DNA of 64,000 bases, from the NCBI GenBank assembly GCA_037176725.1, contig JAZBRS010000077.1, positions 2,418,001 to 2,482,000 on the forward strand, in the 5' to 3' direction. Origin of the DNA: Posidonia oceanica (lineage: Eukaryota > Streptophyta > Magnoliopsida > Alismatales > Posidoniaceae). Under the pieces are notes generated by a model, which was not told where the DNA came from, made no database searches, and saw only the letters and a program-made list of their open reading frames with translations. Positions within the stretch are counted from its first letter, which is position 1; every line of letters starts with the position of its first letter. The translations under genes and the position numbers were made by a program. Shown here one piece after another: positions 12,340 to 20,998 of this stretch.

Positions 12340-12740
12340 GGTCCCGCCTACGCCGGGGAGACCCTTGCTTCTCTACCTCTCTACCATGCAGCATTCCATG
12401 GGCGCCGTCTTGGGCCAACATGACGAATCTGGTAGAAAGGAGCGCGCCATCTACTACCTGAGCAAGAAGTTTAACGAATGTGAAGCCAGGTACAGTACAC
12501 TAGAGAAGACTTGCCTATCCCTTGTCTGGGCTACACAGAAGCTGAGACACTACTTGTTGGCCTACCCAGTGCAGCTCTTATGCCGGCATGATCCCATCAA
12601 ATTCCTCTTTCAGAAGCCGGCCATGGTGGGCAGATGTGCTAAGTGGCAGGTGTTATTGTCTCAGTACGACATCACCTTTGTCACACAGAAGTCCATGAAG
12701 GGTCAAGCAATGGCAGACCATCTTGCTGACCTCCCCCTGC
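12340..12740 (+). pseudogene. RT-linked RNase H domain of element 1
   Basis: Follows RT directly, with RPLLLYLSTMQHSMGAVLGQ, AIYYLSKKFNECEARYSTLEK and LCRHDPIKFLFQKP. The first motif lacks a clear catalytic Asp (Leu-Tyr-Leu-Ser where active gypsy enzymes have an Asp), in line with the known decay of this domain in Tat/Ogre elements that have gained a second RNase H. Confidence 0.8.
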
Positions 12741-12829
12741 CTGAATACCAACCCCTCCAGACGCAGTTCCCTGATGAAGACATTCTTTTTGCAATGGAGG
12801 ATTCTAAGCAGAAAGATCCTGAAGAAGCA

Positions 12830-13200
12830 GAGGAATGGCAGCTCTACTTTGACGGTGCAGTCAACAAGAAGGGCCGAGGCGTAGGCGCAGTGCTGACCAC
12901 GCCCCAAGGACAGATGACTCCTTTCGCAAGGAAGCTGACTTTCACCTGCACAAACAACGAAGCAGAGTATGAAGCGTGCATCCTGGGGTTGAAAGTCGCC
13001 CTCGAACATGAAACACGGAAGCTGCATGTGCACGGCAATGCCATGCTGGTGATTTCTCAAGTGAACGGCGATTAGAAGACAAAAGATCCCAAGCTTGTGC
13101 CGTATCACGAACACCTGCTGAGGCTGATGGAAGAATTCAAGAGCATCCGCTTCACGTACCTGAACAGAGCAAAGAACGCGTATGCAGACGCACTAGCAAC
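12830..13200 (+). pseudogene. Second (archaeal-type) RNase H domain of element 1
   Basis: The LYFDGAVNKKGRGVGAVL block gives catalytic Asp 2356 (12851-12853). NNEAEYEACILGL gives Glu 2394 (12965-12967). The third acidic position is Asn 2418 (AAT 13037-13039, in HVHGNAMLV), whereas element 2 has Asp there. A TAG at 13073-13075 then interrupts the domain. This extra RNase H is the defining feature of the Tat lineage. In this copy it should be inactive because of both changes. Confidence 0.85.
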
Positions 13201-13419
13201 TCTGGCATCCTGGCTCACCATTTCAGAAGACAGCATTGTGGATGTATCAGTCACTCGCATTGAACAGCCTGCATATTGCATGAGCATAGAGGAAGTGGAT
13301 CCCGCAAAGGGGCAGCCCTGGTATCAAGACATAAAATCCTTCCTGGAGTCTGGTAGCTTTCCTCCTGATACCACGGCAACAGACAAGAGAACTTTGGCGC
13401 GTCTGGCGTCAAAATATGT

Positions 13420-14560
13420 GTTAGGGGCCGGGCAACTGTACAGAAGGTCATACAATCAGATGCTACTACGCTGCCTGAATAAATCGGAGGCTGACACGCT
13501 GATGCTTCAAGTGCATGCGGGGACCTGTGGCCCGCACATGAACGGCGTCCTCCTGGCCAAGAAAATCATGCTACAAGGTTATTTCTGGCAGACCATGGAA
13601 ACCGACTGCTGCCGGTTCGTGCGTAGATGCCACAACTGTCAAATCCATGGTAACTTCATCAAGGCCCCCCCACATCAGCTGCACAACATGTCTTCGCCAT
13701 GGCCTTTCTCCATCTGGGGGATCGATGTCATTGGCGCCATCCACCCTGCTGCTCCAAATGGTCATCGTTACATTCTGGTAGCGATCGATTACTTTACCAA
13801 GTGGGTGGAAGCAGCCTCTTACAGAACAGTCACCGCTGCGGCAACAGAAAAATTTATCAGAAACAATATTGTTGCCCGATATGGGGTCCCGCACTCTGTC
13901 ATCTCTGATAACGGCTCAAACTTCATTGCCAAAAGGATCGAAGAATACCTGCAAAGCCTCAAGATCAAGCACCATCGATCCTCGCCTTATCGGCCTCAGA
14001 TGAACGGAGCAGTGGAATCTGCAAACAAGAACATTGTCAAGATTCTGAAGAAAATGGCAGAAATCCACAAGGATTGGCACGACAAGCTCCCGTACGCACT
14101 CTGGGCGTACAAGACATCAATCCGGACCTCTACAGGAGCTACCCTGTACTCCCTGGTGTACGGCATGGAAGCGGTGTTACCTGTTGAAGTGGAAATCCCC
14201 TCTCTGCGGATCTTGCGGGAAGCTGAGTTGGAAAAAGCAGAATGGGTCGAAGACCGCTGCGTCCAACTGAACTTGATTGATGAGCGTAGATTGCAAGCCA
14301 TGCACAACGCTCGCTGCTATCAGAAGCGGATGGCCAGAGCATTCTTGAAGAAGGTCCAGCCCAGAAGTTTCCAGCCAGGGGACCTTGTCTTGCGTGCCAT
14401 TCATTTGCCTGACGGTCGAGGGAAATTTCGACCCAATCGGCGTGGCCCCTTTGTGGTCAAGCAGATCTTTTCGGGAGGCACTGTAACTCTTGAGGATATG
14501 GACCGGGTCGAGCAGTCTGAGCCCGTCAACCTCTGCTATCTGAAAAAGTACTATCAGTAG
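13420..14560 (+). pseudogene. Integrase domain of element 1
   Basis: The HHCC zinc finger is seen at HAGTCGPHMNG ... CRFVRRCHNCQ. The catalytic triad is Asp 2647 (WGIDVIG, 13724), Asp 2708 (VISDNGSNF, 13907) and Glu 2744 (NGAVESANKN, 14015), with 35 residues between the last two, the DD35E spacing. The C-terminal part has FQPGDLVLR and GPFVVKQIFSGG (a GPY/F-like module) and ends in LKKYYQ. No chromodomain was recognised. The stop is TAG at 14558-14560. This domain is intact on inspection, although it lies after three upstream nonsense codons. Confidence 0.9.
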
Positions 14561-16049
14561 CCGAAAGCGGCCCCGTTGCAGATGCCCTTCTTCCACCTGC
14601 ACTCACATTCTCGCCTTCTTGCTTCAACCCTACTTCAAATCATCATCATCACCCTTTCAACTCTTGCATTTCTTTCTTTTCAAATTATCATCGTCATCCT
14701 CTCAAACATCGCATCTTCTGCCCGGTGATGACAACCGGAAGTGCTTGCCTGCTCTGGAAAGAGTCACCCTGCCTCACCTGGCACTACTTAGATGTCTTAG
14801 CAAGTGAGGGAGCCACCACCAATAAGGACAGGCGAACCGCCTAATCTCGCAAGGACATACACCTCTGAGGAAGAAAAAATGTTAGGTTGTGAGCTTGAAA
14901 AAAGTGAGAATAGACATCTAGGTTTGGGCACCTCCAAGGAACAGAAGACGAAGACAGAAGCCGGCCCTAGAGATAGGGGTGTGCAGTCTAACCCTGCTCC
15001 TTCTACCCATCACACAGCAGACCCAAAGCCTAAATCCATTACAATTCAAGCACCCTTCTTTTGCCACCAGGATGGGGATAGCAAAAGCCTAAAAAAAAAA
15101 AAAGAAGAAAAGAAAAAGATCAAGCAAAAAAGAAAAAAGAAGAAAAAAGAGATAGAACAAAAACAAAAACAAAAAAAAGGAGAAAAGCAAGCAAAACAAA
15201 AAAAAAAAGAAGAAAAGAAAAGGGCAAAGGTAGCCCAAAAAACACAGGCACCGTTATCCCCCATACTTTACTAGAGATCCCCAGCATGTCAAGCCTGGAA
15301 GAGGGGTCTACCACATCCTCCCAAGAGCAAACACATACCTTCTCCTAGCTAGGGGCAGAGAAAGACTGCATACCTATGAGGGAGAAACCTTTCAAAAAAA
15401 AAGAGAGCTGAAAGAATAGGTGTAGGTCCTGAGAGTGCAGCCAGTAGCCTGTCCTCACCACATCACCACCTGTATAATGCCAACAACCTGTTCCGGAGCG
15501 CCACCAATAAGCCGAGAGTCTGAGTAGGGCCCAGTGAGTCAAGGACCACTCCCTTCCTCTGCAGCAGGCACCAAAGCACTCCGTACGCTGAGGGCACTCA
15601 AGCATCCACCCCAGCATACCCATCCATTCAAACATACTTATTCATCCAATAATATTCATCCTTATAAGCATATCACTAGCATCTTGCATTCATGCATCTT
15701 CTTTCTTTCCTTTCCCCTTCCATCAATCTCTCCTGCTCTGCAACGCGCTTCGGCCCTGAGGCAGTACTTCTCCCCAGCAGAGGCACATCGACGACACTCA
15801 AGCTGCGCTGGTCCAGATCTCCTACCAACTTTCGCTCCCATGTCCGCAAGACTGCTGCAAAATCCCCCTGCTTATCAGTGTTCAATTGCTATGTTCTATT
15901 ATTACTTTGCCAAGATGCATATGGAACTACTTTATCAGTCTCAATTTCTGCTTGTTGTCAAAGATTACATACCTGCGAGATCTGACTGTTTATTGATAGC
16001 AGGTACCTCAAGCCTTGCAATAATCAGCCTGTCTTCTGCAACCAGTGCA
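14561..16049 (+). other. Spacer between pol and the extra ORF, with A-rich tract
   Basis: No conserved coding region was found. An A/G-rich tract at about 15088-15240 (runs of A broken by G) has its counterpart in element 2 at about 32540-32690 on the other strand. A frame opens through 14804-15274 only because of this lysine-coding tract. The piece at 15700-15880 is similar to element 2 around 31980-32110, so part of the spacer is conserved. Possible 3' splice-like sites (...GATAGCAG before 16002; ...AATAACAG in element 2) precede the extra ORF; an upstream intron is possible but not shown. Confidence 0.5.
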
Positions 16050-17252
16050 ATGGGTTTTTCTACTCTGCTGACTCCCGCACATTGCTCGGAAACCCTGCGA
16101 GAATGGATCGGCAGGCTCACTCAAGTAGACTGTGAACAGTTGCTCCTGTGGGGTATACCAACCAAACTGCTAAAGGCTGCCGATGTGGAGGTCAGCCGCC
16201 ACCTACTGTGTGCCGCCGCGAGATTCTGGAAGCCGGCGCATCATGTCTTCCGCTTCAACAAAACTGAGCTGACACCTACACTAGAAGAGGTGAGTCGGAT
16301 ATGCGGCTTTTCAAAGATCTTGGGGCCGCCTATTTTCATGAGGCGCGACGGATATCTTCGGGTCCTGAACCAACTGACTGGTCTCTCCACTCAAGCCTGC
16401 CAACAGAAGCTAATCTGCACCAGTGGACCAGAGCCTATGCTTCGCCTTGCACACTTTGATGATATCTTGAACAAGCACGCTGACCTCGGAGATGAGCTGT
16501 GGCTCCGAGGATTCGTCATCCGCTTTCTGGGCGAACTAATCTTTACTCATGGCCGACTGACAGTAGCCATCGAAGTCGCAGAAATTGCACTAGCTATGGT
16601 GACCCAGCACATAGATCTGGCACCAGTTGTCTTGGCAGAGACATATCGCGGGCTGGACCGCATTTCTCATCGCTGCCGCCACTTCCATGGTTGCGGAGCA
16701 CTTATACAAGTCTGGCTGACCGCGCACTTAGAGATGGACCTTCTGCGCCCTCAAGTGTATGCTTTCGAAGCTTACTGCAGCAGCGCCCGTACCAGAGCAG
16801 ACAAGAGCGTCAAAGACGAGTACGAGAGGCTGTCAGCATTAACTGACGACGCTGTGATCTGGCGCATCGTTCCTTCTGCAGCAGAGCCATTCACAATCTT
16901 CTTCAGCGCGCGTGACACGCGGCTGATCATTCTTCCAGGCTTCACAGCAGGCGTAGAGTACCATCCAATCAGGGTCATGCGCCAGTTCGGCTTCCAGCAG
17001 GGCGCCTTCATTGACAGTACAGTGCCCGAGCTTCTACAGACTTATCCTCTCAGCACCACTGCCCCAACCAAGAAGCTTGCTAGTCTGATGCAGCATGGGG
17101 TTCAATCAACAGACATTGCAGCTGTGAGAGGTACTGGATGCACTCCTGATTATGAAGCCGAAGTCCGACAGCTCTGGCCAATCACTGAAGTTCCGCCAGG
17201 CGGCCCCTTATTCCCCGACTCCAGACAGCCAAAGAAGGCCCGGGTTGACTAG
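16050..17252 (+). CDS. Extra ORF: plant mobile domain (PMD / DUF7745-like) protein
   Basis: An uninterrupted frame of 400 residues starts at ATG 16050 (Met-Gly-Phe-Ser-Thr-Leu-Leu), chosen because this Met and the following residues are conserved in element 2, while the open frame upstream (from a GTG at 15534) is not. Typical blocks are LREWIGRL (about 16-23), LLLWGIPTKLL (31-41), FWKPAHHVFRF followed by TELTPTLEEVSRICGF (66-92), RLAHFDDIL and LRGFVIRFLGELIFTHGR in the middle. This pattern is that of the aminotransferase-like plant mobile domain family (I believe the DUF7745 branch). Tat/Ogre elements often carry such an extra ORF downstream of pol; its role in transposition is unknown. Gag-pol of this copy has three stops but this ORF has none. 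A further exon upstream cannot be excluded. Confidence 0.7.
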   Translation: MGFSTLLTPAHCSETLREWIGRLTQVDCEQLLLWGIPTKLLKAADVEVSRHLLCAAARFWKPAHHVFRFNKTELTPTLEEVSRICGFSKILGPPIFMRRDGYLRVLNQLTGLSTQACQQKLICTSGPEPMLRLAHFDDILNKHADLGDELWLRGFVIRFLGELIFTHGRLTVAIEVAEIALAMVTQHIDLAPVVLAETYRGLDRISHRCRHFHGCGALIQVWLTAHLEMDLLRPQVYAFEAYCSSARTRADKSVKDEYERLSALTDDAVIWRIVPSAAEPFTIFFSARDTRLIILPGFTAGVEYHPIRVMRQFGFQQGAFIDSTVPELLQTYPLSTTAPTKKLASLMQHGVQSTDIAAVRGTGCTPDYEAEVRQLWPITEVPPGGPLFPDSRQPKKARVD

Positions 17253-17560
17253 GCCCTTGTGCGACCATGATGAGGTCTTCTTTCAAATTGTGCTGTACAT
17301 TTCTGGCCTGCCGCAGGCATTGTACTTATCAAGATCATATCAATGAAAACTGTTTCTGCTTTCTGCTTGCACATCAAGACTCTTTGCTGCATTGCATATC
17401 ATCATCATCATTATCTTGGGCCCTCTAATCAGACTTGCAGACATCCCAACGCGGCGAAGCCCTCAACACCCAATCCGGGGCCCAGAGCATCTACGGGCCC
17501 GTGACATCAAGCTCCGCCATCCGGCGTCCCCAGCTGGTCATCCCCGGCTGGACCGCTCTC
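17253..17560 (+). other. Start of element 1 3' UTR
   Basis: Non-coding sequence after the extra ORF, similar to element 2 at about 30300-30574 on the other strand, including GGGCC(C/T)T, a CATCATCATCATTATC-type ATC run near 17398-17415, and the first CAGCTGG motifs. No gene seen. Confidence 0.6.
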
Positions 17561-18330
17561 CTCTGCGGGCTGGCACCCCAAACTGCTCGGCGATGGGTTC
17601 GTCAACCTATCATCCTTTCACTCGCTTATCTATCTCTGCATCCTGATGCTAGGGGCGCATCGGCCATCCCCTGATATCATCCTGATACCAGGGGCATCTT
17701 TTGGTCGCCCTGTGGTATCATCCCCAGCTGATCATCCCCAGCTGAGTTTTCTGCGGGCTAGCACCCCAAACTGCTCGGCGAAAGGTCCGTCAACCTGACA
17801 CTTTTCTCGGCTGGTCATCCCCAGCTGAGTCCCCAGCTGATCGCCCTCAGCTGAATCCCTTGCGGGCTAGCAACCCAAACTGCTCGGCGAAAGGTCCGTC
17901 AACCTGACACTTTTCTCGACTGGTCACCCCAGCTGAGTCCCCAGCTGGTCATCCCCGGCTGGACCGCTCTCCTCTGCGGGCTAGCACCCCAAACTGCTCG
18001 GCGAAAGGTCCGTCAACCTGACACTTTTCTCGGCTGGTCACCCCAGCTGAGTCCTCAGCTGATCGCCCTCAGCTGAACCCCTTGCGGGCTAGCACCCCAA
18101 ACTGCTCGGCGAAAGGTCCGTCAACCTGACACTCTTCTCGGCTGGTCATCCCCAGCTGAGTCCCCAGCTGATCGCCCTCAGTTGAGTTCTCTGCGGGCTA
18201 GCACCCCAAACTGCTCGGCGAAAGGTCCGTCAACCTGACACTCTTCTCAGCTGGTCATCCCCAGCTGAGTCCCCAGCTGATCGCCCTCAGCTGTGTCCCT
18301 TGCGGGCTGGTACCCCAAACTACTCGTCTG
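17561..18330 (+). repeat. ~109-bp tandem repeat with CAGCTG motifs, element 1 3' UTR
   Basis: The anchor GCGGGCT(A/G)GCACCCCAAAC recurs at 17565, 17753, 17862, 17976, 18084, 18193 and 18302, spacings mostly 108-114. Each unit contains GTCCGTCAACCTGACACT and several CAGCTGA palindromes. Element 2 has only a 54-bp unit at this place (30067-30290) that lacks the CAGCTG part, so the array was enlarged independently in each element. Confidence 0.85.
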
Positions 18331-18390
18331 ACAAGCACGACACTCTTGTCATCACTCTCTGCTTTCGATGCCAAGGACGCGCCGGCCAAC

Positions 18391-18415
18391 CCCTGGTGTC
18401 ATCCCGACACCAGGG
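18391..18415. repeat. CCCTGGTGTC hairpin in 3' UTR
   Basis: CCCTGGTGTC (18391-18400) and GACACCAGGG (18406-18415) form a perfect 10-bp inverted repeat around ATCCC, followed by GCATCTTTTGATCGCC. A variant copy lies near 17671-17700 and the element 2 counterpart is at 29952-29978. Confidence 0.7.
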
Positions 18416-18529
18416 GCATCTTTTGATCGCCCCTTGGTATCATTCTTTCCCTCTTTCCCCTATGACGTTCCTGGCGTCATGGGATGATTTCTTCTCATCA
18501 TTCCCTTACCACTTCTTTGCCGGCCGATA

Positions 18530-18620
18530 AGTCCGATATCTTATCATTCTCATCATTCCCTTACCCCTTCTTTGCCGACCGATAAGTCCGATATCTTATC
18601 ATTCTCATCATTCCCTCATC
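18530..18620 (+). repeat. GATAAG...CTTATC repeat units of element 1 3' UTR
   Basis: Two copies of a roughly 60-bp unit contain GATAAG-TCCGATAT-CTTATCATTC, followed by CATCATTCCC. A further copy lies at about 19206-19245. Element 2 carries the same phrase, reversed, in its 56-bp array (29328-29880). Confidence 0.7.
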
Positions 18621-19195
18621 CCCCTCTTTAGATTAACTTCTCATCATGATCTCATCCCCCTCTTTAGCTTAGTTTCTCATCATGACCTCATCCCCCTCTT
18701 TAGCTTAATTTCTCATCATGACCTCATCCCCCTCTTTAGCTTAATTTCTCATCATGACCTCATCCCCCTCTTTAGCTTAATTTCTCATCATGACCTCATC
18801 CCCCTCTTTAGCTTAGTTTCTCATCATGACCTCATCCCCCTCTTTAGCTTAGTTTCTCATCATGACCTCATCCCCCCCTTTAGCTTAATTTCTCATCATG
18901 ACCTCATCCCCCTCTTTAGATTAATTTCTCATCATGATCTCATCCCCCTCTTTAGATTAACTTCTCATCATGATCTCATCCCCCTCTTTAGATTAATTTC
19001 TCATCATGATCTCATCCCCCTCTTTAGATTAATTTCTCATCATGACCTCATCCCCCTCTTTAGATTAACTTCTCATCATGATCTCATCCCCCTCTTTAGA
19101 TTAATTTCTCATCATGATCTCATCCCCCTCTTTAGATCAATTTCTCATCATGATCTCATCCCCCTCTTTAGATTAACTTCCTATCATTACCTCAT
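18621..19195 (+). repeat. 36-bp tandem repeat, element 1 3' UTR
   Basis: About 16 units with the consensus TTAG(C/A)TTAATTTCTCATC followed by ATGA(C/T)CTCATCCCCCTCT, differing by single changes (GCTTAA, GCTTAG, GATTAA, GATTAACTT). Element 2 has no equivalent array of this length, so it is a recent expansion in element 1. Confidence 0.9.
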
Positions 19196-19255
19196 CCCCT
19201 CTTTGCCGGCCGATAAGTCCGATATCTTATCATTCTCATCATGATCTTGCCCCCT

Positions 19256-19440
19256 CTTATCAATCTATCAATCACTCGTGCTAGGCTGATATCTGAAACT
19301 ATCAATCTATCAAATCACTCGTGCTAGGCTGATATCCGAAACTATCAATCTATCAATCACTCGTGCTAGGCTGATATCCGAAACTATCTCAAGCTGATAT
19401 TCCTAAACTATCTTCTGGTCGATCCATGGTCGGCCCGCAG
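19256..19440 (+). repeat. Short repeat TATCAATC...GTGCTAGGCTGATA, element 1 3' UTR
   Basis: Three to four imperfect copies of CTATCAATCTATCAATCACT plus CGTGCTAGGCTGATATC-CGAAA at about 50-60 bp spacing. They run into the stem-motif array that follows. Confidence 0.7.
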
Positions 19441-20440
19441 TTGTGTTATACGACTGACATCCAGTAACTGTCCCTCGTAATTGCACTTTTCCAGTTGATA
19501 GGTCTGTAAACTATCCACCGGTTGACAGGACCGTAAACTGTCGCTCCAGTTGATAGGTCTGTAAACTATCGCGTGCAATTACGTTATACGGCTGACATCC
19601 AGTAACTGTCCCTTGCAATTGCGGTTTCCAGTTGATAGGTCTGTAAACTATCCTCCAGTTGATAGGTCTGTAAACTATCCACCGGTTGACAGGACCGTAA
19701 ACTGTCGTTAGGCTGATACTCCTAAACTATCACCCGCAATTGCATTATACGGCTGATATCCAGTAACTATCCCTCATCATTGCGCGTTTCCAGTTGATAG
19801 GTCTGTAAACTATCCGCCGGTTGACAGGACCGTAAACTGTCGCTCCAGTTGATAGGTCTGTAAACTATCCACCAGTTGGTAGGACTGTAAACTACCACGC
19901 GCAATCATGTTATACGGCTGACATCCAGTAACTGTCCCTCGCAATGCCGTTTCCAGTTGGTAGGACTGTAAACTACCACGCGCAATCATGTTATACGGCT
20001 GACATCCAGTAACTGTCCCTCGCAATGCCGTTTCCAGTTGATAGGACTGTAAACTATCCTCCAGTTGATAGGTCTGTAAACTATCCACCGGTTGACAGGA
20101 CCGTAAACTGTCGCTCCAGATGATAGACTGTAAACTATCCGGCATTGCGTTATACAGCTGATATCCAGTAACTATCACTCATGGTTTGTGGGTTCCAGTT
20201 GATAGGTCTGTAAACTATCCTCCAATTGATAGGTCTGTAAACTATCCACCGGTTGACAGGACCGTAAACTGTCGTTAGGCTGATACTCCTAAACTATCAC
20301 CCACAACCATGTTATACGGCTGATATCCAGTAACTATCACTCACAACTGCTCCGGTTGACAGGACCGTAAACTGTCACTCCCGGTTGATAGGACCGTAAA
20401 CTATCCGGACGATAAGCCCGTCACCTTATCATTTTTTTTC
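19441..20440 (+). repeat. Dyad-motif array (GATAG-N9-CTATC family), element 1 3' UTR
   Basis: About 30 copies of 20-25-bp phrases, each an inverted repeat: GTTGATAGGTCTGTAAACTATC, GTTGACAGGACCGTAAACTGTC, GTTGGTAGGACTGTAAACTACC, GCTGACATCCAGTAACTGTC, GCTGATATCCAGTAACTATC (each arm pair complementary), joined by short linkers such as TCCACCG and CGCAAT. A GATAAG-N8-CTTATC dyad closes the array at about 20404-20427. The element 2 counterpart, on the other strand, is 28290-29270. Confidence 0.85.
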
Positions 20441-20969
20441 TCCTTTTCGGCGTGACCTTGTCCCAGGAAGATGGAGTCACGCACCCCCTTTCCTGCGATG
20501 GGAGAGTTGGCCTCTCTCCCCTCGCGCCCCTTTCTCTTCTCTCTGCGAGCTTGCTCCCCGGGCGGGGACCAGCTGCACCCTGTTTTCCTTCGCTTTGTCG
20601 TGCAAGTCCGGCCTCCCTACCGGACATTCGCACTACATCGCGCCTTTTTATCATTTTCTTTGCATCATCTCAACACTTTCTTAGCTAGCACTGCATATTA
20701 CTTTAGCATCATCAATATCACTTGCACAGCATCAGCATTTTCTTCTAGCTGCACTAACTTTTATACTAACTCTTGCATTGCACTTGCATCAGCATACACA
20801 CAGCACAGCATCCATCTGCACTGGCATCTTGCATTGCGGCAACGGGCTACGATCTTCGGTGCATCCACCGAATAAGTAGCTCACGCCCATAGCAACCCGC
20901 TGCTCCCGCCAGTCAGATGGGGTGTCTTGTCAACCCTGAGCAGCGGCCGCACTCCGCTTGCCCTCGTTC
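20441..20969 (+). other. Non-repetitive end of element 1 3' UTR
   Basis: Contains a GC-rich part (20450-20640) and a GCAT/CATC-rich part (20650-20860), both matched in element 2 (27741-28290). The stretch CCACCGAATAAGTAGCTCACGCC just before the PPT region is also conserved. No gene seen. Confidence 0.5.
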
Positions 20970-20998
20970 AGGGAGGGGCATCTGTTGACACCCCATCT
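20915..20998 (+). repeat. Inverted repeat bracketing the PPT and 3' LTR start
   Basis: AGATGGGGT (20915-20923) pairs with ACCCCATCT (20990-20998), and GTCAAC (20929-20934) pairs with GTTGAC (20984-20989), leaving a 5-base bulge and a loop of about 50 bases that contains the PPT. Element 2 keeps the structure (27725-27739 with 27789-27808), with one T-A pair changed to a pair that would be G-U in RNA. Confidence 0.65.
20970..20982 (+). other. Polypurine tract (PPT) of element 1
   Basis: AGGGAGGGGCATC lies directly before the LTR start TGTTGACA. The same purine run precedes the 3' LTR of element 2. It would prime second-strand DNA synthesis. Confidence 0.8.

Larger units (their letters stand above)
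5786..14560 (+). pseudogene. gag-pol: gag-pol polyprotein of element 1, three in-frame stops
   Basis: One reading frame of 2925 codons runs from the first ATG (5786; Met-Ala-Gln-Tyr, also the first Met in element 2) to TAG at 14558-14560. The order is GAG, aspartic protease, low-complexity linker, reverse transcriptase, RNase H, second (archaeal-type) RNase H, integrase, which is the Tat/Ogre arrangement. The frame is broken by TAG at 7130-7132, 8720-8722 and 13073-13075. Element 2 has Gln, Gln and Trp codons at these places, so all three are C-to-T or G-to-A changes. No frameshift was seen. The copy is therefore probably not autonomous, although most domains remain readable. The open frame extends upstream of 5786 but only with a non-ATG start (TTG at 5741). 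Confidence 0.9.

Noticed and set aside
14804..15274. 156-codon Lys/Glu-rich frame downstream of pol
   Set aside because: Made by an A/G-rich tract; not conserved as a frame in element 2.
15534..16049. N-terminal extension of the PMD-like ORF up to 15534
   Set aside because: It begins at GTG, its sequence is not shared with element 2, and the conserved part starts at ATG 16050.
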